Below are positions 32,102 through 44,664 of a stretch of 64,000 nucleotides of DNA, one piece after another. The translations under genes and the position numbers were made by a program. The notes below the pieces were generated by a model. It saw nothing but the letters and a program-made list of their open reading frames with translations. It made no database searches and had not been told where the DNA came from. Source of the stretch: Panicum virgatum (taxonomy: Eukaryota > Streptophyta > Magnoliopsida > Poales > Poaceae); the NCBI RefSeq assembly GCF_016808335.1, contig NC_053148.1:15652433-15716432 (forward strand), read 5' to 3'. Numbering within the stretch: the first letter of the stretch is position 1; each line of letters starts with the position of its first letter.

Positions 32102-33133
32102 CACTACTAAAAAAAGATTTATAGGGCGGGTGAAATAGCATTTTTAGGGGCGGACCCGTAGCCGCTCCTGCTTTTCGCTGCTAAAAATAGCAGTTTGCAG
32201 GGGCGGGGACGTTACCCGCCCCTAAAAATACATTTCCAGGGGCGGGTCACCCCTCACCCGCCCCTGGAAAGGGGTCTGTAAGGGCGGACTATGGAACAAC
32301 CCGTTGCTAAAGATGGATCTTCAGGGGCCGACCACGGTATAACCCGCCCCTACAAATAAATTGAAAAATTAAAAAAAAATACCCCCGCTGGCCGCCGGCC
32401 ACCGCGCCTCCCACCGGCCGGCCACCGCGCCGCCCGCTCCCGACGGCCGCCCGCACCCGCCGGCCGCCGCGCCGTCCGCCGGCCTCCACGCCGCCCGTGG
32501 GGAGCCGCCGCCCGCTGGCCTCCGCGCCGCCCGTGGGGAGCCACTGGTGGTTCGAGCGCCGCCCAACGTGGTCCAGCCGCCCAACTCTGGCAAGGATGCG
32601 GCGGGGGAGGCCCAGACCCGCCGCGAGCTCCACCGTCCGCCCGGCCGCCGCTGGAGGTCGCCGCACGGCTGCCGCTGCTGGAGGTCACCGTCGCGAGCTC
32701 TACCGGCCGCCCGGCCGCCGCTGGAGGTCGCCGCCCGGCCACCGCCGCTGGAGGTCGCCGCCCCTGGCCACCGCGTCGCAGAGGACGGGCAGGAGGGCGA
32801 GAGAGGGAGCGCGAGAGGGATGAGCCAAAGAGATAAGGCTCACACGGGGAGAATGGAAAGGAGGCAGGGAGCAGGGAGGCGTGGGCCCGTTGATCCTTTG
32901 TGCAACCAATAGCGTCGCAGAATTTGGAAGCACACGGATCATCACCATCCAATGCACACACACTGTGTTTTCTTACTTGCATTTTTAGGGGCCCCTCACC
33001 CGCCCCTAAAAATGTATTTTTAGGGGCGGGTCGTTTGCTATAGTAGCTCAGCTCTATTTTTAGCAACGGGTCAAATTTTGGTCCACCCCAAAAAAAATTT
33101 GAGGTGTAGCTACAAATCGTTTTTGTAGTAGTG
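32102..33133. mobile_element. non-autonomous CACTA element, 1032 bp
   Basis: Starts cactactaaaaaaag and ends cgtttttgtagtagtg, with a perfect target duplication TTG at 32099-32101 and 33134-33136. Subterminal gggcgggt / acccgcccct repeats fill both ends. The core (32390-32830) is very GC-rich and gives long overlapping open frames rich in A, G, P and R on both strands, without domains. These are not supported as genes. Confidence 0.9.
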
Positions 33134-33136
33134 TTG

Positions 33137-33667
33137 AGAACCTAATTAACAACTCATATCATTGTCCTCCAATACGAGAAAAAGAGCGACATGCAAATAT
33201 ATATACCTTATTTCATGCCTACCATATACATACAGCCCTATTATCTATCCTTATTATTTGAGATTTGAGTTGATGACTTGATGGTACTGCTCTGAAACTG
33301 CCGTGCTGTGGTATCCTTTGATTAGATTTGCATTGGTCGGAAAGCAGACATCCGCATGTGTACTGCAATGGTACATGCTTTACTTTTCACTTGGACAAGT
33401 ATGCTGGCCTGGCCGAAAGCTCAATTTGCTTTAAGCCCTACACGCTGCATCAGGTCAGACTGTACGTCGTCAGCACAGCCCAATATAGTATGCTTGCGAA
33501 ACCAGATGCAGAGTTGGATCCAGAATGCTAGCGCACAACGCCAGGTGATCAGGGTGACGTTTGAGGCCCAAGATCACAATCAGGCTAGTCATTTGAATTA
33601 TTCATATGGGCTGTCGAAATGTGGCGTGGCGTCGTCCTTGCCTCACTACACACAGATAGGCCGTGCG
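33137..33667. other. intergenic sequence
   Basis: No gene recognised. Confidence 0.35.
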
Positions 33668-33670
33668 GAC

Positions 33671-35198
33671 CACTACCAGAAAATGGAGCATTCATGGTTG
33701 CACGTGCATTTAGTACCAGTCCGAATGAAAGGTGCCTCGGGAAACCATTTAGTACCGGTTGAGAACACCAACCGGTAATAAAATACTCCTCTGACAATAG
33801 GTAGATTCCCTGGGGCAAAGTACCGCACTGGTGGCTCCAAGTGGTACTAAATTTCCTAAATGTAACTTAGTATTGGTTGATGGCTTCAACCTGTACTAAA
33901 GGCTTCGACTAGTACCACTTGGAAACACCAGCTAGTATTAAATACCACCTTGACACATTAAAAAAGCCACCTTCTTCCTCCCGAGCCCGAGCAGCTCATT
34001 TGTTCTTCATCATCCCATGTTTATCCAAGGCGCCATAGGGGAGGTACAGCCCGATTTGTCCAGTTTTCTTATAGAGTTCACTCATCCAAGTGTTCTAAAG
34101 GTTAGCAAATTCATCCTCGCTCTCCTAATTCATTGTTAGTTTTCTGGTTGTTATGCTTTGTAGCTAGAGAATTTTATGATTTTCTGAACGAGGGAGAATG
34201 GAGAGAAATTTTATTTATACATGTGTTATAGATAAACTTTAAGCGGATATTTTTTATAGATTGCCACATCCTACATTTAAATAATATGATGAAACAATAT
34301 TACTATTACGAAGGACTAAACTTTCTTTAGAATGTGTTCATATTATATGCATTCTTTAAAAAATTAAATATCTCTAACTGTAGGGCATAAAAGTTTTCAT
34401 TAAAAAATGCAAAAAAAAACATTACATAATGAAGTAGGAAATTACAATCTATCCAATACAGATTATTTACACTACATTTACAAATACAAAATCTCTCCAT
34501 TCTCCTCCATTATCCCTCATTCTAAAAATTGCATAAAAATAGCAAACTAACCATAAATAAAGGTTGAAATGTAGGATGTGGCACTCTATCGAAAAATATT
34601 CTGTCATAAAGTTAGTACATGTATAAATACAAAATCTCACCATTCTCCATCATTCCAAAAATCATAAATTTGTCTACCTACAAAGCATAACAACTCGCAA
34701 ACTAACCATGAATCAAGAAGGATGGAGTTGCTAACCTTTACAAAACTTGGATAAGTGAAATCTCCAAGAAAATGGAGAAATCGGGCGACAACTCCCCTAT
34801 GGCGCCATGGATGAACAAGGGATGATGAAGAACAAATGAGCTGCTCGGGCTAGGGGAGGAAGAAGGTGGCCGTTTTAATGTGTCGAGTATTTAGTACCGG
34901 TTAGTGTTTTCCAACTGGTGCTAGCTGAGGCTAGGAGCGATTAGAGCCACCAACCGGTACTAAGTTGCATCTAGGCAATTTAGTACCAGTTGGAGCGGCT
35001 ACCAGCCAGTACTAAATTGACTCCAAGGAATCTAGCCATTGTCGAAGGAGTTGTTAAAGTACAATTTGGTGTTCTCAACCGGTACTAAATGGCTCCTCGG
35101 GCACTCTTCTTTCGGACTGGTACTAAATGCACATGTTAGTACTGGCACAAAACACATCCAGTACTAATGCCAGGGATGAATGCTCCATTTTTGTTGTG
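33671..35198. mobile_element. foldback CACTA element with long inverted arms
   Basis: Left end cactaccagaaaatggagc; right end reverse-complemented cacaacaaaaatggagc. Many tttagtaccgg motifs flank the ends. The interior is itself an inverted repeat. 33966-34040 (caccttcttcctcccgag...) pairs with 34800-34870 with few mismatches, and 34195-34300 pairs with about 34560-34660. A further partial copy of the right arm lies at 34470-34560. Transcription would give a long hairpin RNA. Flanking triplets gac and gtc agree at two of three bases. Confidence 0.75.
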
Positions 35199-35765
35199 GT
35201 CAGCTGCTCCTCGATCTCTCGTTATGATGGAAACCAAAAAATTAGATCAGAACCTTCGTTTACATGGATTCATCGGATTTTGATTATTGTTTCTTAAATG
35301 TTGTTTGTGTTGGTTGATTAGGATGATGGGGTTTGGATTGTACATGTATCATCATTTCTTGCTGAATCAAGTCACCTACTGCCAATTGTTACCAGTAAGC
35401 TCCCAATCTATTGCTCTTTACCATGGAAACCGGCCAATGAGTTTATGATTTACTTTCTAGGATTAATATAATTTTATGGGTGTCTGTTTGCTTCTCTCTA
35501 TTATTTCAAATATGTTGAAAATCAAGGGAACTTTATATTAACATGTTTACGTGGTGAGTGGTGACTGAAATGTTTGATCATGTCTCTTGAACACTTTAAG
35601 ATAGTTCACTTTGCTGGTTGATTTTCCTGTCCAGGTTAACTTGCACATTCTTGGTGATCCATTGTTGCTTGTTTTTGTCTTTTATTTTTTGCATTGTCAT
35701 ATGTTGCTCGTTTCTTCATCCATAGCTTTGGAGTTTCAACACCTTTTTGTTCCATATTAAATCAC
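35199..35765. other. AT-rich intergenic sequence
   Basis: No gene recognised. Confidence 0.35.
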
Positions 35766-35784
35766 GTGTGTGTGTGTGTGTGTG
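35766..35784. repeat. GT microsatellite
   Basis: An uninterrupted (GT)n run. Confidence 0.95.
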
Positions 35785-35870
35785 CTCTATTTTGTCATAA
35801 ACTAGAATCTACATATTTTTTACCTACACCAATCTTGAGCACTCTATTTATTTTTCCATTCTAATACAAA

Positions 35871-36140
35871 TTGGTTCATGACATTTGGGAAGTGAGAAAC
35901 AAGCAGTTAATTAGCAAGGAAAGTAATGCTTCAGGTTTTTTTTGGCTTTATGAAATTGATTTTGAGGCTTACAGTAGACTTGCATTAGATTACAAACTGG
36001 TTAGACTTGCATTAGATTACAAACTGGCCCGTGATATTTGGAAAGTGAGAAATAAACAACCAGGAACAAGAATAGAAGATGATTCATCTTTTTTAGCTTT
36101 ATTTATGAAGTTAGTTTGAGGCTAACGATAGACATATATT
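35871..36140 (+). repeat. diverged ~150-bp tandem duplication with a 27-bp exact repeat
   Basis: The stretch from catgacatttgggaagtgag (35877) recurs in diverged form from cgtgatatttggaaagtgag (36030). At the junction a 27-bp unit starting agacttgcattagattac is repeated exactly (35976-36002, 36003-36029). In translation both copies give words like 'DIW-VRNKQ' and 'LALDYKLAR', so the unit may derive from a coding sequence I do not recognise. Stops break it. Confidence 0.6.
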
Positions 36141-36685
36141 AGATCAAGTACCAACAGGCAACAACATTGGCATTAGCATTAAATTTGAGATTTACAATGC
36201 CGCTTTACTGGTTATGAGCCATATTTGGCCTTCTTCAACTCCTTTAGTTTTGGAAAGACACCAGTAAGTATGATGGGTGTTGAGGATCTCAAGATTCACA
36301 ATGTGTCCATAAGAACTTGCAATGGTGGAGAAAAAATTGAGCCATTCATTTTTCAGATCTACTGGTTCTTCCTTTATTCTGCATGTTTTTAACTATTTGA
36401 GAACCCACATCTGTCTTGTATCATTTTTTTCTTCAACTAAATGATTCATGTTAGGGCATTCATGGTATCTAGAGTAAGCTTAGTGAAAATTTTGGATCAA
36501 ATTTTCTAAAAGTGTTGTTTCTCTTTCTGTTCCATGGTAATTATGTTGCTCTACCCTTCTTAATTTTTCAAAATATAAGTTTAAACCATTGGTAATAAAT
36601 GAATGATAAATTATGATCTCATGCACGGCACAAAGTTTGACTTCAGCACCATTGGTTCAGACTCTGCAAGGTCCCCAAAGGCCAT

Positions 36686-36771
36686 AATAACGTGAAGGTT
36701 GGTCCTAGTAATAGTCATTTACTAACTTAATAACGTGAAGGTTGGTCCTAGTAATAGTCATTTACTAACTT
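36686..36771. repeat. perfect 43-bp tandem duplication
   Basis: The unit starting aataacgtgaaggttgg occurs twice without mismatch at 36686-36728 and 36729-36771, implying a recent event. Confidence 0.9.
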
Positions 36772-39700
36772 TGGTTGTTACTTAAGATAATTGTGATCAT
36801 TATATACTGCTTTCCTTGCTTTATTACAATAGATTACATTACGACATGATCTCTATGTTCTCATAGAGTTTATGAAAGAATACAGTTTTTTATCATGAAA
36901 TTGCTTTTGTCAAAGTTAAGCCCATGATATTTATTGCGCACTTCTCAATCATGAGGTCGAATTGATGCTAAATAGTAAGTAAAAGCAGTTCGGCAAATTA
37001 AAGGCCACAAGTTAAGACCTCTTGATTTTTCATGAGTATCTTACGGTAGTGGATATAATATATATGTTATCTACTTGTAAATTCCCTATAAGGTTTAATC
37101 TTCTCCTGATACTATATGCACGAATTGTGTCCAGCATTGAATAAAAATAATGTTAAAGTACCCCCTTTATTTAATGTTATTGATTGATGCTGACTGTGAA
37201 AGGTTTGACCTCTAATACCTTCACACTGTACTATCAATAAGTTCAATAGATTTTGTATTGCTTACATATGCAACGTAACTTATGTTAGAGTCTTAGAGAC
37301 ATTATAAATTTCTTTTGTTCAGCATAACCTTTGTTGCCTAGCTATCAATTTTCTTGTTATGGGTTGGCAAGGGGCACATTATTTTTCTTATTATGATGGG
37401 AACTTTATTGTCATGAACCTTTTCGCAAATGGAAATAACAACTTTGTTGCCAACGGGTATAATTCTTGAACTGTGGGAGCATTTACAAGCATCCACACAA
37501 GTAATGCTTGAACAGGTGAATAGATTATGTCAATATCTTTCCAAAATGCTTATCTATGTTTGTTGTTACAGTTTTAACGTTTACCCTTGATTACAACTTA
37601 TAATTCTTTAGTAGCTTTATGGCTTTACCCAATGGCATTTCGAAACAAGCACCTATCCAACAGTTCATCTGTGTTGTAGAGAATAAATATGTCCATGTTT
37701 TTCGATATTATTGAAGCAGTATGTTTGTCTACATCAAGACTTGTGAGAACTTTTCATTGACTCTAAAATATGGCACTAGAAGGGGATACAGAGTCTCTTT
37801 ACGCGGCAACTGCATCTCTTTTTCTCAGATACACAGTAGAGCTGGATATCATTGCATTAATAAAAATAACTACATAAAAGTGAATGCTTTTTATTCCCAT
37901 GCTCAGGTGAATACACAACCACTCAGTTATGTTGATCACTAAATTTTATGTCGTGTGCAACTCATCACAGTTTACCATTAATCAGTTGAAAATATTAACA
38001 TACTTCTGCAAATGCCTTGCAACAGATCACTAAATATTTTTTGGGGTTTTCTTCCTGCCGTTTCCTGTTTTCTTTGTGTTTATCTAGATCGGTTCGAAAA
38101 CATGAACAATGAACCGAAAAAGATTTGAAAAAACACATGTGGGGTTTTCCTAGCCATGCATGTTTCCATTTTGACCACACCAATATGATGTAGCCTTTAT
38201 TGCAAGACATAGATATTTGGAGTCTCGAGTGTTGCTTGGCATATAATTGAATATAGGTGCAGTATTGCAAGAGCTAGGTACGGCTAGGCAAGCATTTAAT
38301 CAGTTTATTATGTTTATAAACATTTCGATTAGATAGAGATAACACTGACTCAGATGAACTCAGGAAAAAATAGTTTCTTCTAGCACATTATTACAAAATG
38401 TTGTTATATTTCATTATTGAAATGTTGAATATACAGCAATGTGCTACTTTCAGTTTCATATTTGTATTTGTTTATCACTAGACAATGAACCAAATCGCAG
38501 TGTCCAGGAGAAACAAAATACTTAGAAATCCATATGCTGCAAATAAGATTGTTGAGATCTACAGAGTTAGTTCTCCAAATTATACTGTGGTCCTTGTTAG
38601 TCCAAAGACACTATACTTCAGTCACTCTCAGTGTAATATATGCAGATTGAGGTGCTTCCAAACAAACAATTAAGATAAGGTTGTTGCAACATAGTAGATT
38701 ACATTACAATGTAGCTCTAGTTAGTATCAAGAATTTCCTTTGTCCTGCTAATCTTCAACATCATTTTGATAGATTATTCTACTAAGTTAATAGTTTTTGG
38801 CCATTGCTTTTAATAATGTGTGTCAATGGCTGCAAGTGGATTGAGTGTTTTTTAAGTTGTATCTTCCATAGTCTCTTGTGTTTATTGTTAGAGTGTCATT
38901 TTATTTACCTGCAGTCATCCTGGAAGAGGCCTTCTCTGGTAGGTTAGTGGTTGCGTTTGATCTGAAAATTCAGAGTCGTCTGGCATGCATGCATTATGCA
39001 TAGTCTGGTCTGGCATTACCAGCATGCTTGGTAATGTATCCTATATTCATATGCCAAGGTAAGGGAAAGGATAGAGGAGAATTTTCTATTTTTGGAAGTC
39101 TGTTTGGTCCAGTAATTACATGAATAAGCATTAGACAAAATTTTGCTATTTCATAGAAGAAAAACTAGCATTGCGAAGTTTTAGCAAAATAAACTAATTT
39201 GTTCATTTCAAGTACCCACAGCATTTTTTTTTTGCCGAATGGCATTACAATATATCTAATTTCCGTCCTTTGAAGTGGCGAAATTCAGTCCATTCGACGA
39301 GCAACTTCAAAGTAACCATATAACTCTTTCATATGATATCAGATGAATTTGATCTTTATATGAACTGTAGTGCTCTGTGCAACATACAACTTTTTATGTC
39401 CAAATCGTTTGTGATATACTTATGTTTTCCCACTTAGCATACAAATAAAGCTGTTTTGATTGCAGAACGTGCGTTTGAAAGAAAAAAGAGAAGGCAAAGA
39501 AAAGAAAGAAGGAAAAATGAAACAAATGATTAGGCTAGCGCACTTGCACATACATAGTCTACGCCTAACTCGCGCTGAAGCACGCCTTCCTGCCTACTTA
39601 TCCATAACACCATGTACTCGCCAGCATTGTCCCTGCATAATACACGCACTAGTTGAAATTAGACTTAGAAACAAAGAGAAACTGCCACTCATTGTATTAA

Positions 39701-40589
39701 GATGAATAATGGTTGAAACTAGCGTCCCGAAATGAACAAATCAGTGGAGCTGTATGTTCGGCAAACACAAATACCACTCATTGTATTAAGATGGAAGCAG
39801 ATGGAGCTGTATGCCTGAATGGCTGTATCGATCTGTACTTCTGTATCCATCCTCAGGTGTCAGTATCCTTCTATGGAGTATTCTGCTCTCCCTTCACCAT
39901 CAGCTTCTCGCCACAATCAGGTCCATGCCGTATTGGACAGCTAGGGACGGCAACCGCATGCCTAACACAGCTCACCACCCAACGCATAAGGCCAGATCTT
40001 GCATTGAATCCTATATATGCAGCCTTCCTTTTTGTACCTCAGTCCTCGCTGCTGCACCATTACTTGCAACACCTTTTTTCTACCCGAAGTACATGACAGA
40101 GAAGATCCACGGGAAGGAACATTATGCTCCACTGTTAAAGCCTAACAAAAGTCTTAGAACGGGTTCTGCAGTTTGGTTGGGCAGAAACAAAGTGCATCCA
40201 TATCCAATCAATTCAGATAGTGAAATTAAGTTAAATAATAATCAGACACTTTACACTGCCACCTATAGGAGTTCAGAAGAATCTGATCAAGCACAACACT
40301 GTCGGTCTACACAAATCTATAAAGAGATATGGAAAACAACATCAAAGACAACAGTAGGGGAAGTAAAGAAAATGCAGCATAAAGGCATTACACCCCACAG
40401 AAAGGAGAATATTAACGGAAACCGAAACTTTACACTAAGTCAACCATTAAATCAGATTCCTTCCCTGTGTTTGCTGGAATATGGGCTAAAAGCACACAAG
40501 ACAGGAACCATGGGAAGCACATGCCCATGGGCTCAAGGTATCATAAATAATCGAACTCTATATGTACCGACGGTGTTCTTGCACCGATG
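36772..40589. other. intergenic and 3' flank of the galactan synthase gene
   Basis: AT-rich, without a recognised gene. A long plus-strand open frame ending at 40668 overlaps the second exon of the galactan synthase gene antisense and is a by-product. The last few hundred bases before 40590 should contain the 3' untranslated region of that gene. Confidence 0.4.
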
Positions 40590-43500
40590 CTATGTATGGG
40601 TGGACCCAATTGTCGCCTCCTCAAAGCGCTTGATCTCACCTGCCAAACGCTTCATGTTGTCATCGTAAACATACGGTATCCCCTCGAACATTAGCTTGCT
40701 CCCATTAGTGGGCTTTGGCACAAATTCCCTGCAGGGCTCCCCCATGACGTTGATTGAGTTGTGATAATGGTAGTATCGGATCAAGCTTTCTGTCTTGTGG
40801 CTTGTCCTCCCAATAACATTTTGCGACATGTGTACACCTGTGGAGTACACGTTCCGAGCTTGGATTGCATATTTGCGATCTCGCCTGACTCCAGTGATCG
40901 AATTACGGAAGACGAGTTTCTCAAACCCCCATTCCCTGAATAATCAGTGACATCAAACGAATCAGCATCTGACATTAGTGGTAACTTTGTAGCGAAACAG
41001 TCAGCATGACAGTATTTCAAGCACAGCAAATAAAAGCCAAAAATAAAGGGCAATAAGCACTCTGTAGCACAATGGTCAGACAATGATGCACTCAGGATTT
41101 GCCCATAAAATGCAAAACACAGAGTACCAAAAGGGCTGATAATACAAGTCACAAAAAAAAGGCTGATAATACATTGTGTCAACCAAAAGGCCCGATTTGA
41201 CATTTAGGTGCTCTGTGGAAGTCCTTATTTATTTCTATTTTGGGAGCAGATACTAATTGTGATTAGCAACAACAAAACCACTCTAGAATTGGCAAACATT
41301 CTTCTAACCAGATTTCAAAGAACATCAACCGCAAACAGATCCTTTAACAGCCAACTAGTTTGAAACAGCAGAGGAATATATGAAACATAAAGGCAAATAT
41401 ATGTCGCACCCCTCTGGTTGCCTATCTAAGTGTGAATCGATCCTACACTGGGCTTCTTGATCCCAATAACTACTGCAACTAGACTAGCGTAGCAGGGAGA
41501 GTGGTATTCCCATCAATTTGACTTGTTATCTGTTACCCCAGCTAAATAGTGGCTGAAGGTGTTCGAGGAATATTGGTATGTTTCTCTATACAGAAATACA
41601 TAAGATATCTATCTTGTGATTTAAAACAGTCAGCATACGAAATCATGATATACCTAGCTTTCTACGAAAGAACTGTTACCTATAATGTAGATTAAATGGG
41701 AAGCACAAGAATCAATGATAATTTAACAGATCAGACACTAACATTTGTATTACTAGACTCCACAAGCCACTATGACTGGCTCTGCCTTTGCTCATTTCAC
41801 ACAACATGATTGCAATATGGGTTTTTCTTTTACACATATAATCACTGACATGCTGTACACTACTAATTTCTGAAATATCAAATATGAACAAGCATTTCGT
41901 ATGGTTGCTATAGGCATACCAGAACTTGAGTTTCAATGAGAAAACAAAAGTTCTGAAAGAAAGTACTCAAGGACTCCAACAATGTTAAACTAAATAATTG
42001 GACATCATCAATGACCAAAATTAATTGCTGCTCTGAACAAGATTACAACAGAAAACATAGAAGAGCTAAACTGCAAAATTAAAAGCTATAGCAATCACAT
42101 ATGGAACTACACACTGTGAACCCGACTGTGACTTGTATGGCTACTCAGAGTCCAGAAAGCCATTGGTTGTCAATTTACATATCTGAGATTGCGCCTTGGC
42201 AATAAATTCATTATTTGCCACAGTCATAGCATTTTCTGTCTCTCAGTAAATAATTTTCACACTCAATTTTTAAGAAGTGCAAGATTTGTAATCACAGTTA
42301 CGAGCACTTGCTAGTCTGCTTGTATATAGAATTCATCTAGGCTATGTGAAATACACTGATACCATTGATGGACATATATGTGTACTTAAAAAGGACAAAT
42401 GAACCATTTAACTCCAGTGTAGGAATGCTAGAGAGGAATTTTATTTGCCATATGCATAAGTTTAATTCAGCGAACCCAATGGCCAGGTAAAACTGCCCAC
42501 AAAGGCTCAACCTTTCGGAAACAGTCACACTATCCAATCAACCTAACACATAAACAAAAACTACTAGATGTTGACTCTTGTCCTAGCAAGTTGAAGAGGC
42601 TCCGATAAGTGACGAATGACAATGACTGGAGATGCATTGCACTCTCCAGAAATAAACAATCTAGGAAAGACTCCCACAAAAGCAGCGACAGCATAAACAA
42701 TTGCAGCAACAATCAACATAAAGAACGGCCAATTGGGCAAGAAAAGCACACCTCGAGTATTCCTTGTTTAGATCCTCGACGCAGAGCTTGCTAGACATGG
42801 GGTTCTGCTCAATGGTGAACTGCGTGTAGCGCTCCAGCTGCCCGAGTACCTCTTGCAGCGTGCGGCCGTCAGGGAGGTAGATGTATTCGTCGACGTCGAA
42901 GAAGAAGGTCCAATTCGCGGCGTGCCGGTACCGATGGAGGCAATCGTTCACCACTAAGAACTGGTTGTAGTAGTAGCCGTCATACTCCGCCTGCGCCCGG
43001 ATGTCCTGGACGGTGACCCGGCCGGCCCTGACCCACGGATCCAGCACCGCCCGGACCTCCGCGCTGACGCCGCCGGCGTCATGGAGCACGAAATGCGAGC
43101 TGGGCCCGAAGAAATGGGCATGGTAGGCGAGCCACTCCCGCATGCGGGCGGCGCTGAGGTTGCCGTAGAGCGAGGAGCCGCAGTAGAGGTACTCGTAGGG
43201 GAATGGCGGCCGGAAGCGGGAGTCGTCGTAGGAGCCCGGCGCCTCCTCGAGCGCGACGAAGCGCTCGTAGCGGCGGGAGGCGGTGGAGTAGTAGGCGTGG
43301 ACGAGGAGCTTCCCGCCGCGGTTGCCGGCGTTGGGGTTGGTGGGGAAGGTGCAGTTGACGACGACGACGGTGTAGACTCGGCCGTACCCCCAGTCCGGGA
43401 GCATCTTGTAGGCCTTGGTCCGGACGGGCCGCGGCGGCGCCGGCGACGCCGGGTCCGGATTGGGCACCCACTCGCACTTGAAGTAGGGGGTGCCGTAGAC

Positions 43501-43935
43501 GTGCGCCGGCTTGGAGGCGAGCCCGACGACGGCGAAGGTTCGAGGCCCGCCCCGGTACGCGCCCATCTGGACGAACAGCGCCGCCGCGCTGCCGTACGGC
43601 CGGAGCTCCCGCTTGTTGGGGTCCCGCGGGCGGGCCGCTGGCAGCACGGCCTCGGCCGGCTTCGCCGCCGCGACGGCGGGAACGGTCGAAGCGGCCGTCT
43701 TTGTGTCGGCGGCGGGGAATGCGGCGGCGGCGCGAGAGGATGCTGAGACGGGATGGCGGGGGAGGAGAGGGCAGGAGGAGCGGGAGGAGGCGGAGAGGAG
43801 CGGCTGGTAGGGGTGGAGTTGCCAGAGCGCCAGGATGAGCGTGAGCAGCGCGAGGGAGGCAACGAAGGACTTGATGTCGAAGCAGGAGACGCCGAATGCG
43901 CCGGCGCCGGCGTCCTTCCTGGCGGCGGGCTTCAT
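40590..43935 (-). CDS. GALS: GT92 beta-1,4-galactan synthase, GALS-like (two exons)
   Basis: Exons are 42752-43935 and 40590-40935, joined across a 1816-bp intron (donor AG|gtgtgc, acceptor ttattcag|GG) to give 1530 nt and 509 aa. Family knowledge: GALS enzymes are Golgi type II membrane proteins that extend beta-1,4-galactan side chains of pectic rhamnogalacturonan I using UDP-galactose. Visible here are a short basic N-terminus and a membrane anchor at about residues 23-38 (SFVASLALLTLILALW). An Ala/Pro-rich stem and the conserved luminal region follow (KCEWVPNPDP; YCGSSLYGNLS). The metal-binding DVD sits in FFFDVDEYIYLP at 347-349. Exon 2 supplies EWGFEKLVFRNSITG and RYYHYHNSIN. The start at 43935 (MKPAARK) puts the anchor where the family has it; the longer in-frame start at 44331 would translate the leader. 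Length fits the family (about 500 aa). The gene looks intact. Confidence 0.9.
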
Positions 43936-44244
43936 CGGCCCGCCGATCCGGTCCGCGGCCCCTCGATCCGCGCCGCTGGGAGGAGGGTGAGGCGCACGGC
44001 ACGCGGAGCAGGAGCAGGAGAACGTGCGCGCGGCGGCGGTTCTTGCTCGCCTACCTGCCCGACCACTTCCTCCGAGTTTCCTGGGTAGCTTTCGCACCGG
44101 GGAGGCCCAAATGGGGAAGGAGATCAACCGGCGAGCTGGAACAAGGCACCCAAGGGGAATGCGGGGCGAATTGGGGAGGAATTGAAGACGGCGAACAGGA
44201 AGAAAGGCGATGAGCGAGCAACTGACTGGACGAGACGAGTGAGG

Positions 44245-44275
44245 TGTGCGCTCTCTCTGTCTCTCTCTCTGGCCT
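44245..44275 (-). repeat. CT/GA-rich tract in the galactan synthase leader
   Basis: A tctctctg-type run 310-340 bases upstream of the start codon. On the gene's strand it is GA-rich. Such tracts are common in grass 5' leaders. Confidence 0.6.
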
Positions 44276-44427
44276 GGCTCCGCACCGAACAGTGAGGAGC
44301 TTTTGTCTCGGTCCTGGGATTGGACTGTCAACTTCTTCTATTTTTTTCTTTGCTTCAGCGCAATTACTCCTGTACTGTACTGGAAACCTTTATCAACATA
44401 GAACTTGCAAAGTTTGAAGCGAAATCA

Positions 44428-44664
44428 GGGGGTGTTTAGATAACTTTGTATTTTGTATTTTTATATTTTTGAAAAGGAATTTTCAATATTTAAAGTATTA
44501 AATATAGACTAATCACAAAACTAATTACAGATCTTATCGAGACGAATCTAATGAGCCTAATTAATCCATCATTAGAGCATGCTTATTGTAGCATTACTGT
44601 AGCAAGTTAGTGTCTGATCACGTTATAATTAGGCTCATTAGATTCGTCTCACGATTTACAGTTC
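44428..44664. mobile_element. left part of a MITE split by a retrotransposon
   Basis: The MITE begins gggggtgtttagataac after the triplet TCA (44425-44427). The other part is at 57788-57885, ending gggatctaaataaggcc before a second TCA (57886-57888). Together the parts make about 335 bp with matching inverted ends, of the Tourist/Harbinger-like kind with 'cctaatta' and 'gacgaatct' internal words common in grasses. The 13.1-kb retrotransposon inserted at AGTTC. Confidence 0.75.

Noticed and set aside
32350..33066. 238-codon minus-strand frame
   Set aside because: Inside a CACTA element with a GC-rich core. Ala/Pro/Arg composition without a domain, and it reads into subterminal repeats.
39811..40668. 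285-codon plus-strand open frame
   Set aside because: It overlaps exon 2 of the galactan synthase gene antisense, has no recognisable domain, and its composition changes where the exon begins.
42954..44088. Long overlapping frames on both strands across the galactan synthase exon
   Set aside because: GC-rich coding sequence opens the other phases. They lack domains and have Pro/Arg/Ser-biased composition.
43936..44331. N-terminal extension of the galactan synthase frame (in-frame ATG at 44331)
   Set aside because: It would add 132 Arg/Pro/Ser-rich residues before the membrane anchor, unlike the family. The ATG at 43935 gives the expected topology, so the stretch is treated as 5' leader.
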